From the NCBI RefSeq assembly GCF_009914765.1, contig NZ_WYDS01000008.1:10955-74954 (forward strand): DNA of 64,000 bases, in the 5' to 3' direction. Below, piece after piece: positions 46,284-55,699 of this stretch. Under the pieces are notes generated by a model. The model saw only the letters and a program-made list of their open reading frames with translations, was not told the origin of the DNA and made no database searches. The translations under genes were made by a program, and so were the position numbers. Origin of the DNA: Halodesulfovibrio sp. MK-HDV (lineage in GTDB: Bacteria; Desulfobacterota; Desulfovibrionia; Desulfovibrionales; Desulfovibrionaceae). The stretch's first letter is position 1, and every line of letters begins with the position of its first letter.

Positions 46284-49200
46284 ATGAGTCTTGGAGAATG
46301 GGCGATTAGTAAGCGCGTAACTACGCTTACTATCACTGCAATACTGATTGTTGGGGGGCTTTTCGCATACCAGTCCATGGGGCGATTAGAAGATCCGGAA
46401 TTTACTATCAAACAGGCTCTGGTAATTACCACATACCCGGGCGCTACAGCAGAAGAAGTCACTGAAGAAGTCACAGATAGACTGGAAAGTTCTATTCAGC
46501 AGCTTGGACAGCTCGATAAAGTTACATCTGTATCTATTCCGGGAAAATCCATTATTACTGTCGAAATTAAAGACAGTTATGACAAAGAAACCCTGCCTCA
46601 GGTGTGGGATGAATTACGAAGAAAAGTTGGCGATGCTCAAGGTAACTTACCTCCGGGCGCCAATTCCTCAGTGGTCGTCGATGACTTCGGCGATGTGTAC
46701 GGGATTTTATATTCCATAACAGCAGACGGGTATTCATATAAAGAATTGCAGGACTACGTAACCTTTTTACGTAAGGAACTGCTCCTTATTCAGGATGTTG
46801 CAAAAGTAACTGTTTGGGGTGAACAGCAAGAGGCTGTGTTTATCGAGATGCCGCGCGCAAAATTGCGTCAACTCGGTGTGTCAGCTCAGTCCATTCTCGA
46901 TGCTCTTAAACAGCGGAACCTTGTTTCCGATGCCGGTAACGTTCATGTCGGTTCTGAATACATTCGCATATCTCCATCCGGCGGAATAACCTCTGTCGAG
47001 GCACTGGGTGATATTTATGTAACGGACGAAGGTTCTGGAAAATTAGTATATCTGCAGGATCTTGCGACCATTACGCGTGGATATATCGAGCCTTCTACAA
47101 ATATTATGCGACAGGGTAGCACTCGTTCGCTTGCTGTCGGAATCTCTCTGGCTTCAGGCGGTAACATTGTAGATCTTGGTGATCGCGTTACCAAATGCAT
47201 TACCGCATTAGACAATTCTACGCCTGTCGGGTTTGAAATTAAGCCTGTGTACTTTCAGCCGGACTACGTAACCAAAGCGGTTGATGGTTTTGCGGTCAGT
47301 CTGCTTGAAGCTGTAGGTATCGTAGTAATTATTTTGATGGTCTTTATGGGCTTGCGAAGTGGCTTGCTCATTGGTGCCGTACTGTTAATCACCGTTTGTG
47401 GTTCATTCATTTTTATGAAGATGATGGACATCCAGTTACAAAGAATTTCACTCGGGGCGTTGATTATTGCGCTGGGGATGCTGGTAGATAACGCCATTGT
47501 TGTCACGGAAGGCATGCTCATACGTATTCAGCAAGGTGAAGATAAGATAGCGGCAGCGCGTAGTGTTGTTGCGCAGAACATGTGGCCGCTTCTTGGTGCA
47601 ACTGTCGTAGCGGTTTTGGCTTTTGCTGCAATTGGTCTGTCTTCTGACTCTACCGGCGAATATTGTGGTTCTTTGTTCTGGGTATTACTCATTTCATTGA
47701 TGCTAAGTTGGGTAACAGCTCTGACCATTACGCCGCTCTTTTGTGAGATGTTTCTTCATAAGAGTAAAAACGGAGCGGGCGTTGATCCGTATGGCGGATT
47801 CTTATTCAGGGTGTACCGTAAATGCCTGAGAGCGTGTTTGAACCATCGCTGGCTAACTGTTGGTACGTTGCTCGTAATGCTGTTCGCCTCTGGCTATGCC
47901 ATGAAGTATGTTGATCAGATGTTCTTCCCAGCATCAACGCAGCCACAGTTCTTTATTGATGTGTGGAAACCGGAAGGGTCTGATATAAGCTCTGTTAGCA
48001 ATGATTTGAAAGTGCTTGAGAAAAAACTGGCGCAGGATGAGCGTGTAACGTTCACCACTACATTTGTAGGTGCTGGCGCTCCTCGTTTCATGCTGGTTTA
48101 CAACCCAGAGCAAAACTATCCGAACTATGGTCAGATTATTGTGACAATCGAAGATTATCACAATATTCCGAAAATGATCGACGAATACAGAGCATATACG
48201 AGTGAGACATTCCCTGAAGCGTTCTTTAAGTTTAAAAAAGTACGCCTTGGTCCGGGGCGAGATGACCCTATTGAGGTGCGTTTTTCCGGCCCAGATCCAG
48301 AGGTGCTTCGTGCTCTTTCTCGTGAAGCTCAGAATATATTTAGCGAAAACAGTAACTCTCGTGGGATTCGCGATAACTGGCGTCAGAAAGCAAAAGTTGT
48401 TGTTCCAGTGCTTAATGAGCAGGCTGTACGTCGTGCAGGGCTAGATCGTCCTGATATTGCGCAAGCGCTTAAGGGTGCCTACGTTGGTGTGCCAGTCGGA
48501 ATATATCGCGATGGCGACACATTGCTTCCGATTGTTGTACGTCCACCGGAAAACGAGCGTTCTGATGTAGGGTCTGTGAATTCTATTCAGGTTTTCAGTA
48601 AAGTTTCAAACAGCATGGTTCCTTTGGGACAGCTTGTTTCAGAATATAAAACTGAATTTAAAAATAATGCATTACATAGACGTAACAGAAAACTCACTAT
48701 TACCGTTTCGTGTGAAGCCAAGATTGGACTTCCGACGGTCTTGTTTGAAGAAATGCGTCCACAGATTGAATCAATCAAGCTTCCGGCCGGCTACGCTATG
48801 GAGTGGGGCGGTGAGTATGAGGATTCAACCGATGCACAGGCTGGTTTATTTGCAACCATCCCTACAACCATCGTACTGATGATTATAATCACTATTGCGC
48901 TCTTTAACTCCTTAAGAGAGCCGTTAATCATTTGGCTCACAGTTCCGCTGGCAATTATCGGTGTCGCCTGGGGACTGTTGGGTGCAGGCCAGCCATTCGG
49001 CTTTATGGCTCTGCTTGGTTTCCTGAGCCTCATGGGGATGCTCATTAAAAACGCAATTGTGTTACTGGATGAAATCAACCTGCAAATTCGTGAAGGTAAA
49101 GAGCCGTTTGCAGCTGTACTAGACGCCTCTGTAAGTCGTGTTCGTCCTGTAATGATGGCAGCCAGTACGACAGTACTTGGTATGCTTCCGTTGCTTGCCG

Positions 49201-49325
49201 ATGCATTCTTTGTATCAATGGCAGTAACTATTATGGCAGGTCTTACCTTTGCAACAGTGTTGACACTGATTGTAGTGCCGACGCTTTACGTAATTCTGTT
49301 CAAGATCCGTGAACAGGTAGCATAA
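46284..49325 (+). CDS. RND efflux permease (AcrB/HAE1 family)
   Basis: A 1013-residue inner-membrane pump with 12 helices and two large periplasmic loops. The N-terminal helix SKRVTTLTITAILIVGGLFAY, TYPGATAEEVTEEVTDRLE in the porter domain, the helix-4 region GALIIALGMLVDNAIVVTEG with its paired aspartate-type residues, and the C-terminal LLGFLSLMGMLIKNAIVLLD are typical. It is proton-driven and acts with the adaptor five bases upstream; no outer-membrane channel gene is adjacent. A GC-rich hairpin without a T run follows (49334-49357). Confidence 0.95.
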   Translation: MSLGEWAISKRVTTLTITAILIVGGLFAYQSMGRLEDPEFTIKQALVITTYPGATAEEVTEEVTDRLESSIQQLGQLDKVTSVSIPGKSIITVEIKDSYDKETLPQVWDELRRKVGDAQGNLPPGANSSVVVDDFGDVYGILYSITADGYSYKELQDYVTFLRKELLLIQDVAKVTVWGEQQEAVFIEMPRAKLRQLGVSAQSILDALKQRNLVSDAGNVHVGSEYIRISPSGGITSVEALGDIYVTDEGSGKLVYLQDLATITRGYIEPSTNIMRQGSTRSLAVGISLASGGNIVDLGDRVTKCITALDNSTPVGFEIKPVYFQPDYVTKAVDGFAVSLLEAVGIVVIILMVFMGLRSGLLIGAVLLITVCGSFIFMKMMDIQLQRISLGALIIALGMLVDNAIVVTEGMLIRIQQGEDKIAAARSVVAQNMWPLLGATVVAVLAFAAIGLSSDSTGEYCGSLFWVLLISLMLSWVTALTITPLFCEMFLHKSKNGAGVDPYGGFLFRVYRKCLRACLNHRWLTVGTLLVMLFASGYAMKYVDQMFFPASTQPQFFIDVWKPEGSDISSVSNDLKVLEKKLAQDERVTFTTTFVGAGAPRFMLVYNPEQNYPNYGQIIVTIEDYHNIPKMIDEYRAYTSETFPEAFFKFKKVRLGPGRDDPIEVRFSGPDPEVLRALSREAQNIFSENSNSRGIRDNWRQKAKVVVPVLNEQAVRRAGLDRPDIAQALKGAYVGVPVGIYRDGDTLLPIVVRPPENERSDVGSVNSIQVFSKVSNSMVPLGQLVSEYKTEFKNNALHRRNRKLTITVSCEAKIGLPTVLFEEMRPQIESIKLPAGYAMEWGGEYEDSTDAQAGLFATIPTTIVLMIIITIALFNSLREPLIIWLTVPLAIIGVAWGLLGAGQPFGFMALLGFLSLMGMLIKNAIVLLDEINLQIREGKEPFAAVLDASVSRVRPVMMAASTTVLGMLPLLADAFFVSMAVTIMAGLTFATVLTLIVVPTLYVILFKIREQVA

Positions 49326-49473
49326 TGTATGAAGGGCGTACCCCTTGGGGTACGCCCTGATAACGGTTTCCTAATCTTGGAGCCACAAAATTTTTTTCCC
49401 ACCATGCACCTTGCAGTACTAGGGATAGTAACGCTCCCCCTTAGTTGTTACGTTCTCCTCGAGCCCTATTCTG

Positions 49474-49505
49474 CAAAAAAAGCCCATGTGAATAATCACA
49501 TGGGC
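49474..49505 (-). terminator. Terminator of the amidohydrolase gene
   Basis: GCCCATGTG (49482-49490) pairs with CACATGGGC (49497-49505); the A run at 49475-49481 gives the U tract on the minus strand. It starts 11 bases after the stop. Confidence 0.9.
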
Positions 49506-49515
49506 TTTTCGTATG

Positions 49516-50886
49516 TTATCGAACGTGGACAACGGGGAAGCGCGGTTTAAGCGTAATGCCTGCCCGTTCCCTGATGGCGTCTGCGTGTTGTTGTGCATCT
49601 TTCAGCAGCGTTTCTTCATCAAAGGTAAGAATTTCTTTGTCCTTCATTAACCATTTACCGTCACACATGGTGTGGGTAACATTTGTTGAATGCATGGAGT
49701 AGACAAGGCTGGATACAGGGTCGTGTACAGGCACAGATCCGGGCATAAGTGATGGCTTGATAATCGCAAGATCTGCTTTTTTGCCTACGCTTAGTGAACC
49801 GATCTGATCTTCCCAAAGCAGTGCTTTTGCACCGTTGACTGTTGCCATTTCCAGAATGGTTTCTGCGGGAACAGTCGTTGGATCGAGGGTACGACCCTTA
49901 TGGATAAGTGCAGTAAGGTACAGTTCGTCCATCATGTCCATGCGGTTGTTGCACGGTGCGCCATCTGTTGCAATGGTTACGCAGATCCCTTGTTTAAGCA
50001 TTTCCGGCACTGGAGCAAATCCCAGTACGCGCATAGCTGCACCCGGATTGTGGGAAACTTTTACATTGTGCTTGGCGAAGAGGGCAATTTCATTTTCTGT
50101 AAGCCATACTGTGTGCACTGCAAGAAAGTTAGGGCCGAGTGCGCCGAGTTTGGCGAGATGCTCAACCGTTGTTGCTCCGCGTGTTTCACGGACAAATTCT
50201 ACTTCTTCCTTAATCTCTGCCACGTGCATGTGGACGCCGACATTCAACTCATCTGCAAGTTTTTTGGTGCGTACTATAAGTTCATCTGAGTTGTTGAAGA
50301 TCGTGCGTAACCCGAACCAGCAGCGGATACGGTCATTTTCGGCACCGTTCCAGCGTTTGATGAGGTCGAGCTGGATATCAAGAGTTTCGTCTGTTGTTTC
50401 CTGTCTGTCTTCAGGGATACCTTCACCACAGTCCATGGTGGAGCGGGCAAGGATGCCGCGGATGCCGGCTTTGGTGACGGCACGTCCCATTGCATCAACG
50501 TGCTGTCCTCCCGGTTCTGCAAAACAGGTGACACCGGAGCGGATAAGCTCTGCACAACAGGCAAGAGCGGAAATTTCTACGTCTTCTTCGGTCATAGCCA
50601 GCTCATACGGCCAAGTGCGTTCATGCAGCCATGTGAGAAGGTCAACGTCGTCACCGAGCCCGCGACCTAGCTGCTGACACAGATGCACGTGTGTGTTGAT
50701 TAGGCCGGGAATAACGATGGAGTCTGTGCAGTTAATGACTTCTGCATCAGGGGCAAGATCGTGCGGAGCAATTGCGCCGATAGCGGTAATGCGGTCATCA
50801 GTAATGAGAATGTCGCCGTTGACGAACATTTCTCGATTTTCGTTCATGGAAAGAATGAGCGCATTGCTCAAAAGTACTTGCGACAT
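49516..50886 (-). CDS. Amidohydrolase, MTA/SAH deaminase-like
   Basis: A 456-residue metal-dependent hydrolase of the TrzA/AtzA/MtaD group. Metal ligands are seen in LINTHVHLCQQL (HxH), GVHMHVAEIKEE, FLAVHTVWL and TIATDGAPCNNRMD (the catalytic Asp). Members deaminate 5'-methylthioadenosine, S-adenosylhomocysteine, guanine or related rings. The start at ATG 50886 is supported by GGAGG four bases upstream; a longer reading to 50991 is not needed. The substrate cannot be fixed from sequence; MTA/SAH deaminase is the most likely in an anaerobe. Confidence 0.88.
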   Translation of the reverse strand: MSQVLLSNALILSMNENREMFVNGDILITDDRITAIGAIAPHDLAPDAEVINCTDSIVIPGLINTHVHLCQQLGRGLGDDVDLLTWLHERTWPYELAMTEEDVEISALACCAELIRSGVTCFAEPGGQHVDAMGRAVTKAGIRGILARSTMDCGEGIPEDRQETTDETLDIQLDLIKRWNGAENDRIRCWFGLRTIFNNSDELIVRTKKLADELNVGVHMHVAEIKEEVEFVRETRGATTVEHLAKLGALGPNFLAVHTVWLTENEIALFAKHNVKVSHNPGAAMRVLGFAPVPEMLKQGICVTIATDGAPCNNRMDMMDELYLTALIHKGRTLDPTTVPAETILEMATVNGAKALLWEDQIGSLSVGKKADLAIIKPSLMPGSVPVHDPVSSLVYSMHSTNVTHTMCDGKWLMKDKEILTFDEETLLKDAQQHADAIRERAGITLKPRFPVVHVR

Positions 50887-51061
50887 GTGTCCTCCGCGAA
50901 GGGATCGTTCATAAAAAATATGCTGTTTGGAACAAACCTTTGCAGGGAACAGCATCGAAAAGTCACGAGGGCAATATGCCCGAGAGTGCATACTGTCAAT
51001 TCAACATATAGTGAGACATTGTACGAGACATATTGGGGTAGAATAAAACAAACCAAGCCTG

Positions 51062-51169
51062 CTCCAACGCAAGAATAATGCGGATCAGCGCGTTTTGGAG
51101 TGGACGTTAGGGAGTGAATATACTACACATATCAATCGGCAACCAAGCTGCGGGAAACAGCCGTTGCCG
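51062..51169 (+). other. Hairpins in the gap before the zinc-ribbon gene
   Basis: CTCCAA (51062-51067) with TTGGAG (51095-51100), extended by CGC/GCG, and CGGCAAC (51137-51143) with GTTGCCG (51163-51169), which encloses AGCTG/CAGC. The gap 50887-51398 has no supported gene of normal size. A structured leader for the transport operon is possible; no known class was recognised. Confidence 0.35.
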
Positions 51170-51236
51170 CCGGTGTCGGACCTATATGCTGTACATATCT
51201 TAATTGTATGATTGCAGTGTACTAGGAGGGAATCCG

Positions 51237-51257
51237 ATGTGGCTTTTATTTGGTTAA
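51237..51257 (+). other. Six-codon open frame with an ideal ribosome site
   Basis: AGGAGGG (51224-51230) stands six bases before ATG 51237, which opens a frame of only six codons (MWLLFG, then TAA). It could be a leader peptide for the downstream genes or the remains of a lost gene. A GTG two bases later opens a second frame (MAFIWLTIEE) that stops at TGA after ten codons. Confidence 0.3.
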
Positions 51258-51398
51258 CCATTGAAGAATGACTTGAAGCAGAAAGGCTGTTTGTGAAGCT
51301 TGATTTTATTCAAGTTTTACATATATGTTAAAAGCGTTGAAGGGAATGCCTTTAGCGTAATGCTTAAGTGTCATTTTTTTTGTAAGGAGTTAGTAGGT

Positions 51399-51566
51399 AT
51401 GGGACGAGTACTTAAAGATCGTTATAAGCGTGAGTTCGTTGAGGTTATATGTCCAATATGCCGTAAAACTCAAATTATCGCTGTTCCCGAAGAGCCAATG
51501 CCGAAATGCGACAAGTGCAAGCGGGAGATGGTCATTAAGGAAGTTTTGACCGAAGGGAAATACTAA
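51399..51566 (+). CDS. Zinc-ribbon mini-protein
   Basis: A 55-residue protein, MGRVLKDRYKREFVEVICP and onward, with two CxxC pairs (CPIC near residue 18, CDKC near 37) that should bind one zinc. AAGGAG lies nine bases before ATG 51399; the frame is open further upstream but without conserved features. It sits 44 bases ahead of the amino-acid binding-protein gene. The function is unknown; nucleic-acid or protein binding is typical of such ribbons. Confidence 0.75.
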   Translation: MGRVLKDRYKREFVEVICPICRKTQIIAVPEEPMPKCDKCKREMVIKEVLTEGKY

Positions 51567-51610
51567 CTCTTAGTGGTTATATCTTTTTTATTTATTATGG
51601 GAGAATAGGG

Positions 51611-52432
51611 ATGAAATTTGTAAAAGTACTTATGGTGCTCGCATTAACTTTAATGCTTGCTGCACCAGCTTCTGCGGCTGATATTGAAATTGCTAAGAAA
51701 TCCACAATCAACAAAATTCTTAAAAGTGGCGAACTTCGCGTTGGTTTTGACGCAAGTTATGCTCCTTTTGAAATCACTGATAAAAGTGGCCGTTACATCG
51801 GTTTTGATATCGATCTTGGCAAAGAGCTCGCAAAATCTATGGGCGTGAAATTTGTGCCGGTTAACACCGACTTTGACGGCATTATCCCTTCACTGCTCTC
51901 TAATAAATTTGATGTTATCATCTCCGGTATGACTCTTACCCAGCAGCGTAACCTGCAGATCGGTTTCTCCGATGCATATTTCCTCATGGGGCAGGGCGTT
52001 ATGGTTTCCAACAAACTTCAGGGTAAAATTGCTCGTTACAAAGAGCTGAACGATCCTAAGTACGTTGTTGTTTCCCGTCTTGGTACTACCGGTGAAGAAG
52101 CTGTTAGAAAATACCTGCCAAAAGCAACCTACAAATCTTTTGAGAAAGAAGTAGACTGCGGCATGGAAGTTATTTCCGGCCGTGCTGATGCTTTTGTTTT
52201 CGACATTCCTGCTCTCGAAAACATCGCTTCTGTTCAGGGTAAAGGCAAAGTGTTCGTACTTAACGATCCTTTCACCTTTGAGCCTATGGCAATTGGTTAC
52301 AAACAGGGCGACCCTGATTTTGCTAACTTCCTTAACAACTTCATCTTCCAGTTTAAAAACGACGGTCGTTACCAGCGTCTTTACGACAAATGGTTCCGTT
52401 CTGAAGCTTGGAAATCCCAGTTGAAGAAATAG
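51611..52432 (+). CDS. Polar amino-acid ABC transporter, binding protein
   Basis: A 273-residue periplasmic family 3 binding protein. The signal peptide (1-22) ends at APASA. LRVGFDASYAPFEITDKSGR and IGFDIDLGKELAKSMGVKF form the ligand-binding face of lobe 1, and VISGMTLTQQRN is the hinge region with the ligand arginine. It probably delivers a polar amino acid to the permease and ATPase encoded downstream. GGAG precedes the ATG. The hairpin after its stop suggests it is made in excess. Confidence 0.93.
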   Translation: MKFVKVLMVLALTLMLAAPASAADIEIAKKSTINKILKSGELRVGFDASYAPFEITDKSGRYIGFDIDLGKELAKSMGVKFVPVNTDFDGIIPSLLSNKFDVIISGMTLTQQRNLQIGFSDAYFLMGQGVMVSNKLQGKIARYKELNDPKYVVVSRLGTTGEEAVRKYLPKATYKSFEKEVDCGMEVISGRADAFVFDIPALENIASVQGKGKVFVLNDPFTFEPMAIGYKQGDPDFANFLNNFIFQFKNDGRYQRLYDKWFRSEAWKSQLKK

Positions 52433-52449
52433 TTTTTTTTGTCTACTAA

Positions 52450-52475
52450 GGGATCGGCTTTGGCCGATCCCTTTT
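52450..52475 (+). terminator. Intercistronic hairpin after the binding-protein gene
   Basis: GGGATCGGC (52450-52458) pairs with GCCGATCCC (52463-52471), then TTTT. Partial termination here would favour the binding protein over the permease and ATPase. Confidence 0.8.
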
Positions 52476-52641
52476 ATTCCGCTGTCACGCTCACCTGTAC
52501 TACAGGGACAGTGTATATACTTGAAGGCAAAGCTTCCTTCTGATTTCATGGCCCGCTGTGGTATACACAGCGTGATATGAAGCCGGAAGGTTTACTGTTT
52601 TATGGAACTTGTTTGTAACGTGTTGAGATAAGGATACGCAG

Positions 52642-53652
52642 ATGATGAATTATACAGGACTTGATCGTCCTAAAAAGCCGAGCTATTTCCTGTTTTGGAA
52701 AGCCATGTTTGTGGCAATTTGCCTGTTTGGTCTCGGCTTTATTTATGCTGCTGCAGATTTTGTAGATTACAACTGGCGCTGGGAACAGGTGCCTCAGTAT
52801 TTCTGGCTTGATAAAGATCTTGAAGTTCGATCTGAAGCTGAAGGCGAAGTCGTTAAGATTGATAAAACAGCTGCAGGTTATACACTTGTTGTTCAAGATG
52901 GCAATTATGACGAAGTCGTTCAGTTGCCACCTCATGCCAATATTTTCATGGTTGAAGGTGATTACGTATACATGGGTGATACTCTTGCTGAGTATCGCGT
53001 AAGTCAGCCGGGTATTTTGCTCGAGGCTACCTTCGTAACACTGAAAGTCTCCATGCTTGCTATTATCCTTGGCATTGTCGTGGGGATTCTTTCCGGCCTG
53101 ATGCGAATTTCGGAAAACCCTTGTTTGCGTTGGCTTTCCATCACGTATGTTGAATTTATTCGTGGCTCACCATTACTTGTTCAGATCTTCCTCTGGTATT
53201 TTGTCGTTGGATCTCTTGTCAATGCCATGCTTGATAAGATCGGCCTGAACGCAATCCCTGCATTATGGTACGGTGTATTTGCATTGGCTATTTTTACCGG
53301 TGCGTATGTGGCAGAAATCGTTCGTGCGGGTGTACAGTCAGTCCATCGCGGTCAGAGCGAAGCTGCGCGAGCACTGGGTTTGAGTGGGCCACAGGCTATG
53401 CGCAAGGTTATTCTTCCTCAGGCATTTCGTCGTATTCTTCCTCCGCTTGCGGGACAATTTATCAGCCTTGTCAAAGATTCTTCACTGCTCGGCGTAATTG
53501 CTGTGCGAGAACTCACCAAGGCGACCCGAGAAGTTATTAGTTCGTCCCTTATGTCATACGAGCTGTGGATTTCCTGTGCTATTATGTACCTTGTTCTTAC
53601 TTTTGCCCTTTCTGTGGCGATTCAGTACCTTGAAAGGAGAGCGGTTCGATGA
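52642..53652 (+). CDS. Amino-acid ABC permease with extra N-terminal domain
   Basis: A 336-residue permease; usual relatives have about 220 residues. The C-terminal 220 residues are the standard HisM/GlnP domain ([39 protein letters not shown], and the EAA loop [20 protein letters not shown]). In front are one helix (about 18-38) and about 70 beta-rich residues ([40 protein letters not shown]) that look like a small barrel or lipoyl-like fold facing the periplasm. AAGGA lies seven bases before the ATG. The stop overlaps the ATPase start (ATGA). Confidence 0.92.
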   Translation: MMNYTGLDRPKKPSYFLFWKAMFVAICLFGLGFIYAAADFVDYNWRWEQVPQYFWLDKDLEVRSEAEGEVVKIDKTAAGYTLVVQDGNYDEVVQLPPHANIFMVEGDYVYMGDTLAEYRVSQPGILLEATFVTLKVSMLAIILGIVVGILSGLMRISENPCLRWLSITYVEFIRGSPLLVQIFLWYFVVGSLVNAMLDKIGLNAIPALWYGVFALAIFTGAYVAEIVRAGVQSVHRGQSEAARALGLSGPQAMRKVILPQAFRRILPPLAGQFISLVKDSSLLGVIAVRELTKATREVISSSLMSYELWISCAIMYLVLTFALSVAIQYLERRAVR

Positions 53653-54380
53653 TCAGCGCGATGAATGTTAATAAGTATTTCTACATTCCAGAAGAACTGC
53701 ATGCTCTTAAAGATGTTTCTCTGGATGTTGCAGCGGGCGAAGTGCTTGTTGTTATCGGCCCTTCCGGTTCCGGTAAGTCAACCTTCCTGCGTTGTCTGAA
53801 CCGTTTGGAATTTGCTAACAGTGGCTCCATTACCATTGAAGGCACCGAAGTTCTTGATCCTGACTGCGACATTGACCAAATTCGTGCAGAAGTTGGTATG
53901 GTGTTCCAGTCCTTCAACCTTTTTCCTCATATGAGCGTGCTTGATAACATCACTATGGCGCAGATGACTGTGCGCAAGCGCTCTAAGAAAGATGCAGAGA
54001 AAAAGAGTATGGAGTTGCTTGAAAAAGTTGGTCTTGCACATAAATATAATGTGTATCCGGATCAGCTTTCCGGTGGTCAGCAGCAGCGTATTGCTATTGC
54101 TCGTGCATTAGCAATGGACCCTAAGGTGCTGCTGTTTGACGAACCTACCTCCGCCCTTGATCCGGAGATGGTCGGTGAGGTTCTTGATGTTATGAAGAAT
54201 CTTGCAAAAGAAGGCATGACTATGGTTGTTGTTACTCACGAAATGGGCTTTGCCCGTGAAGTAGCTGACCGTGTTGTGTTTATGGATGCCGGCATGCTTG
54301 TTGAGCAGGGTACACCGGAGCATTTCTTTACGAAGCCGGAACATGAACGCACCAAATTATTCCTGAGTCAGATTTTATAA
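53649..54380 (+). CDS. Amino-acid ABC transporter ATPase (GlnQ type)
   Basis: A 243-residue ATPase of the polar amino-acid uptake family: Walker [10 protein letters not shown] (37-45), Q-loop [16 protein letters not shown], signature [16 protein letters not shown], Walker [15 protein letters not shown] and the switch His in VVTHEMGFA. It overlaps the permease by four bases and is the last gene of the unit, followed by a terminator. Confidence 0.96.
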   Translation: MISAMNVNKYFYIPEELHALKDVSLDVAAGEVLVVIGPSGSGKSTFLRCLNRLEFANSGSITIEGTEVLDPDCDIDQIRAEVGMVFQSFNLFPHMSVLDNITMAQMTVRKRSKKDAEKKSMELLEKVGLAHKYNVYPDQLSGGQQQRIAIARALAMDPKVLLFDEPTSALDPEMVGEVLDVMKNLAKEGMTMVVVTHEMGFAREVADRVVFMDAGMLVEQGTPEHFFTKPEHERTKLFLSQIL

Positions 54381-54412
54381 CATATCTGCAAGTTGGATGA
54401 TTTTTGATAAAG

Positions 54413-54450
54413 AAAAAGAACGAACTCAATTTGAGTCCGTTCTTTTTTTT
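54413..54450 (+). terminator. Terminator of the ABC transporter operon
   Basis: AGAACG-A-ACTCAA pairs with TTGAGT-C-CGTTCT around 54417-54442 with one mismatch, and eight or more T follow. Confidence 0.85.
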
Positions 54451-54895
54451 TGCAATTTGTATGTGCTCAAGCCGTAATGCTAAGCTAATAGTTTCCGCAC
54501 TAGTTTTGTATGTAATTGTGAGCGTGTTAGATTTTTACTGGTTGAAATAAAATATTCGTTAAGTTTATTAGGTTGCTACGAAAACTGTTCTTTCATTTTT
54601 TTTTTACTATTTTAGTAGGAAAGTAACAAAAACGTGTATTGTTTTTGTTGTAAATTTTCACTAGGATAGCAAACTGGATTAAGGTTGATATAGTTGTTCT
54701 GGGTTGCAAACGGTGAACGCTGTTATTGTCAGTTAAAAACAGTACAATAATAAACTGTTGAGCCTCAGTGCTTGATGGCAGTATGTTTTGTCGCAAGTGT
54801 TACTGACCTAACGTAATGTAATACTGCACAGCCTTATGCGATCATTAAAAAATGTAGAAGAAAACTGACCTGCAATATATTGCAGCCGAAAATAC
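54451..54895. other. AT-rich gap with a palindrome beside the mogA-like start
   Basis: About 445 bases without a supported gene. The only marked structure is the perfect 16-base palindrome CTGCAATATATTGCAG at 54870-54885, ending ten bases before ATG 54896. It could be an operator or a hairpin over the translation start, which lacks a good ribosome site. Confidence 0.45.
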
Positions 54896-55687
54896 ATGAA
54901 TATATATTCTATTACAGCATTACAGGTGTTAGCTCAGGGTGATATTGTTTTCATCGGTAGAACTGGTGAAGACGCTGATCTCGCAGCGAGCATTAATACT
55001 CCTTTGCCTCCTGCATTCTTTCCTGTGGGCACTACATTTGTCGCCGCAGACAGTGCTGAAAAGCCTTGCTGCATAGTCGTTCAGAATGGATATTTTCCTT
55101 CGCATAGCGGCATGCACTCTGTTGAAGGCATGTGGGTTAAGATGCTTTCCGGTTTTGATGAAGGAACTTCCTGTTCAGTTGCTCCCACAAAAGAGGCGTT
55201 GAGTCTTGCGTGGATTACGCTTTCTGATAAGGGTGCGCGTAAGCAGCGTGAGGATGCAAGTGGTCCTTTAATTGAAACAATTGTTCGGGAAAAGTACGAG
55301 CTTGCATATGTTCGCGGGTACATGATTCCGGATGAAGAATTACAGTTGCGTCAGCTCCTTGTTGATTTGGCGCTACACCAAAAATTCGATCTGATTTTAA
55401 CAACAGGCGGCACCGGGGTTTCTCCTCGTGATGTTACACCTGAAGCAACTGTTAAAGTTATTGATCGCCGCCTTCGCGGTGTTGAACAGGCAATGATGGC
55501 AACGAGTTTGAAGAAAACTCCGCATGCTGTTGTTTCACGCGCGATTGCAGGTACTTTAGGTACTTCTTTGATTGTGAATATGCCGGGAAGTACAAAGGCT
55601 GTTGCAGAAAATTTAGAGGTAGTTCTTCCTGCGTTTGGCCACACCATTGCCAAACTTCAGGGCGACCCAGCTGATTGCGGGAACTAG
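54896..55687 (+). CDS. MogA/MoaB-type molybdopterin protein with N-terminal extension
   Basis: A 263-residue protein. The last 165 residues are a MogA/MoaB domain: WITLSDKGARKQREDASGP, YMIPDEELQLRQLLVDLA, LTTGGTGVSPRDVTPEAT and VNMPGSTKAVAENLEVVLPA, as in enzymes that adenylylate molybdopterin before molybdenum insertion. The first 95 residues are an extra domain I do not recognise; in position it recalls MOSC-type partners of other cofactor proteins, but I see no clear motif. It heads an operon with the HD-GYP and UbiA genes. Confidence 0.87.
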   Translation: MNIYSITALQVLAQGDIVFIGRTGEDADLAASINTPLPPAFFPVGTTFVAADSAEKPCCIVVQNGYFPSHSGMHSVEGMWVKMLSGFDEGTSCSVAPTKEALSLAWITLSDKGARKQREDASGPLIETIVREKYELAYVRGYMIPDEELQLRQLLVDLALHQKFDLILTTGGTGVSPRDVTPEATVKVIDRRLRGVEQAMMATSLKKTPHAVVSRAIAGTLGTSLIVNMPGSTKAVAENLEVVLPAFGHTIAKLQGDPADCGN

Positions 55688-55699
55688 GTAGGAGAAGCT

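Noticed and set aside
49835-50677. 280-codon open frame opposite the amidohydrolase gene
   Set aside because: Ser/Arg-rich shadow typical of the antisense of a real gene; the amidohydrolase has intact metal ligands on the other strand.
51239-51331. Possible second selenocysteine site: MAFIWLTIEE-TGA-LEAERLFVKL
   Set aside because: No homology, no hairpin close after the TGA, and no catalytic motif; more likely chance or a nonsense codon in a dead frame.
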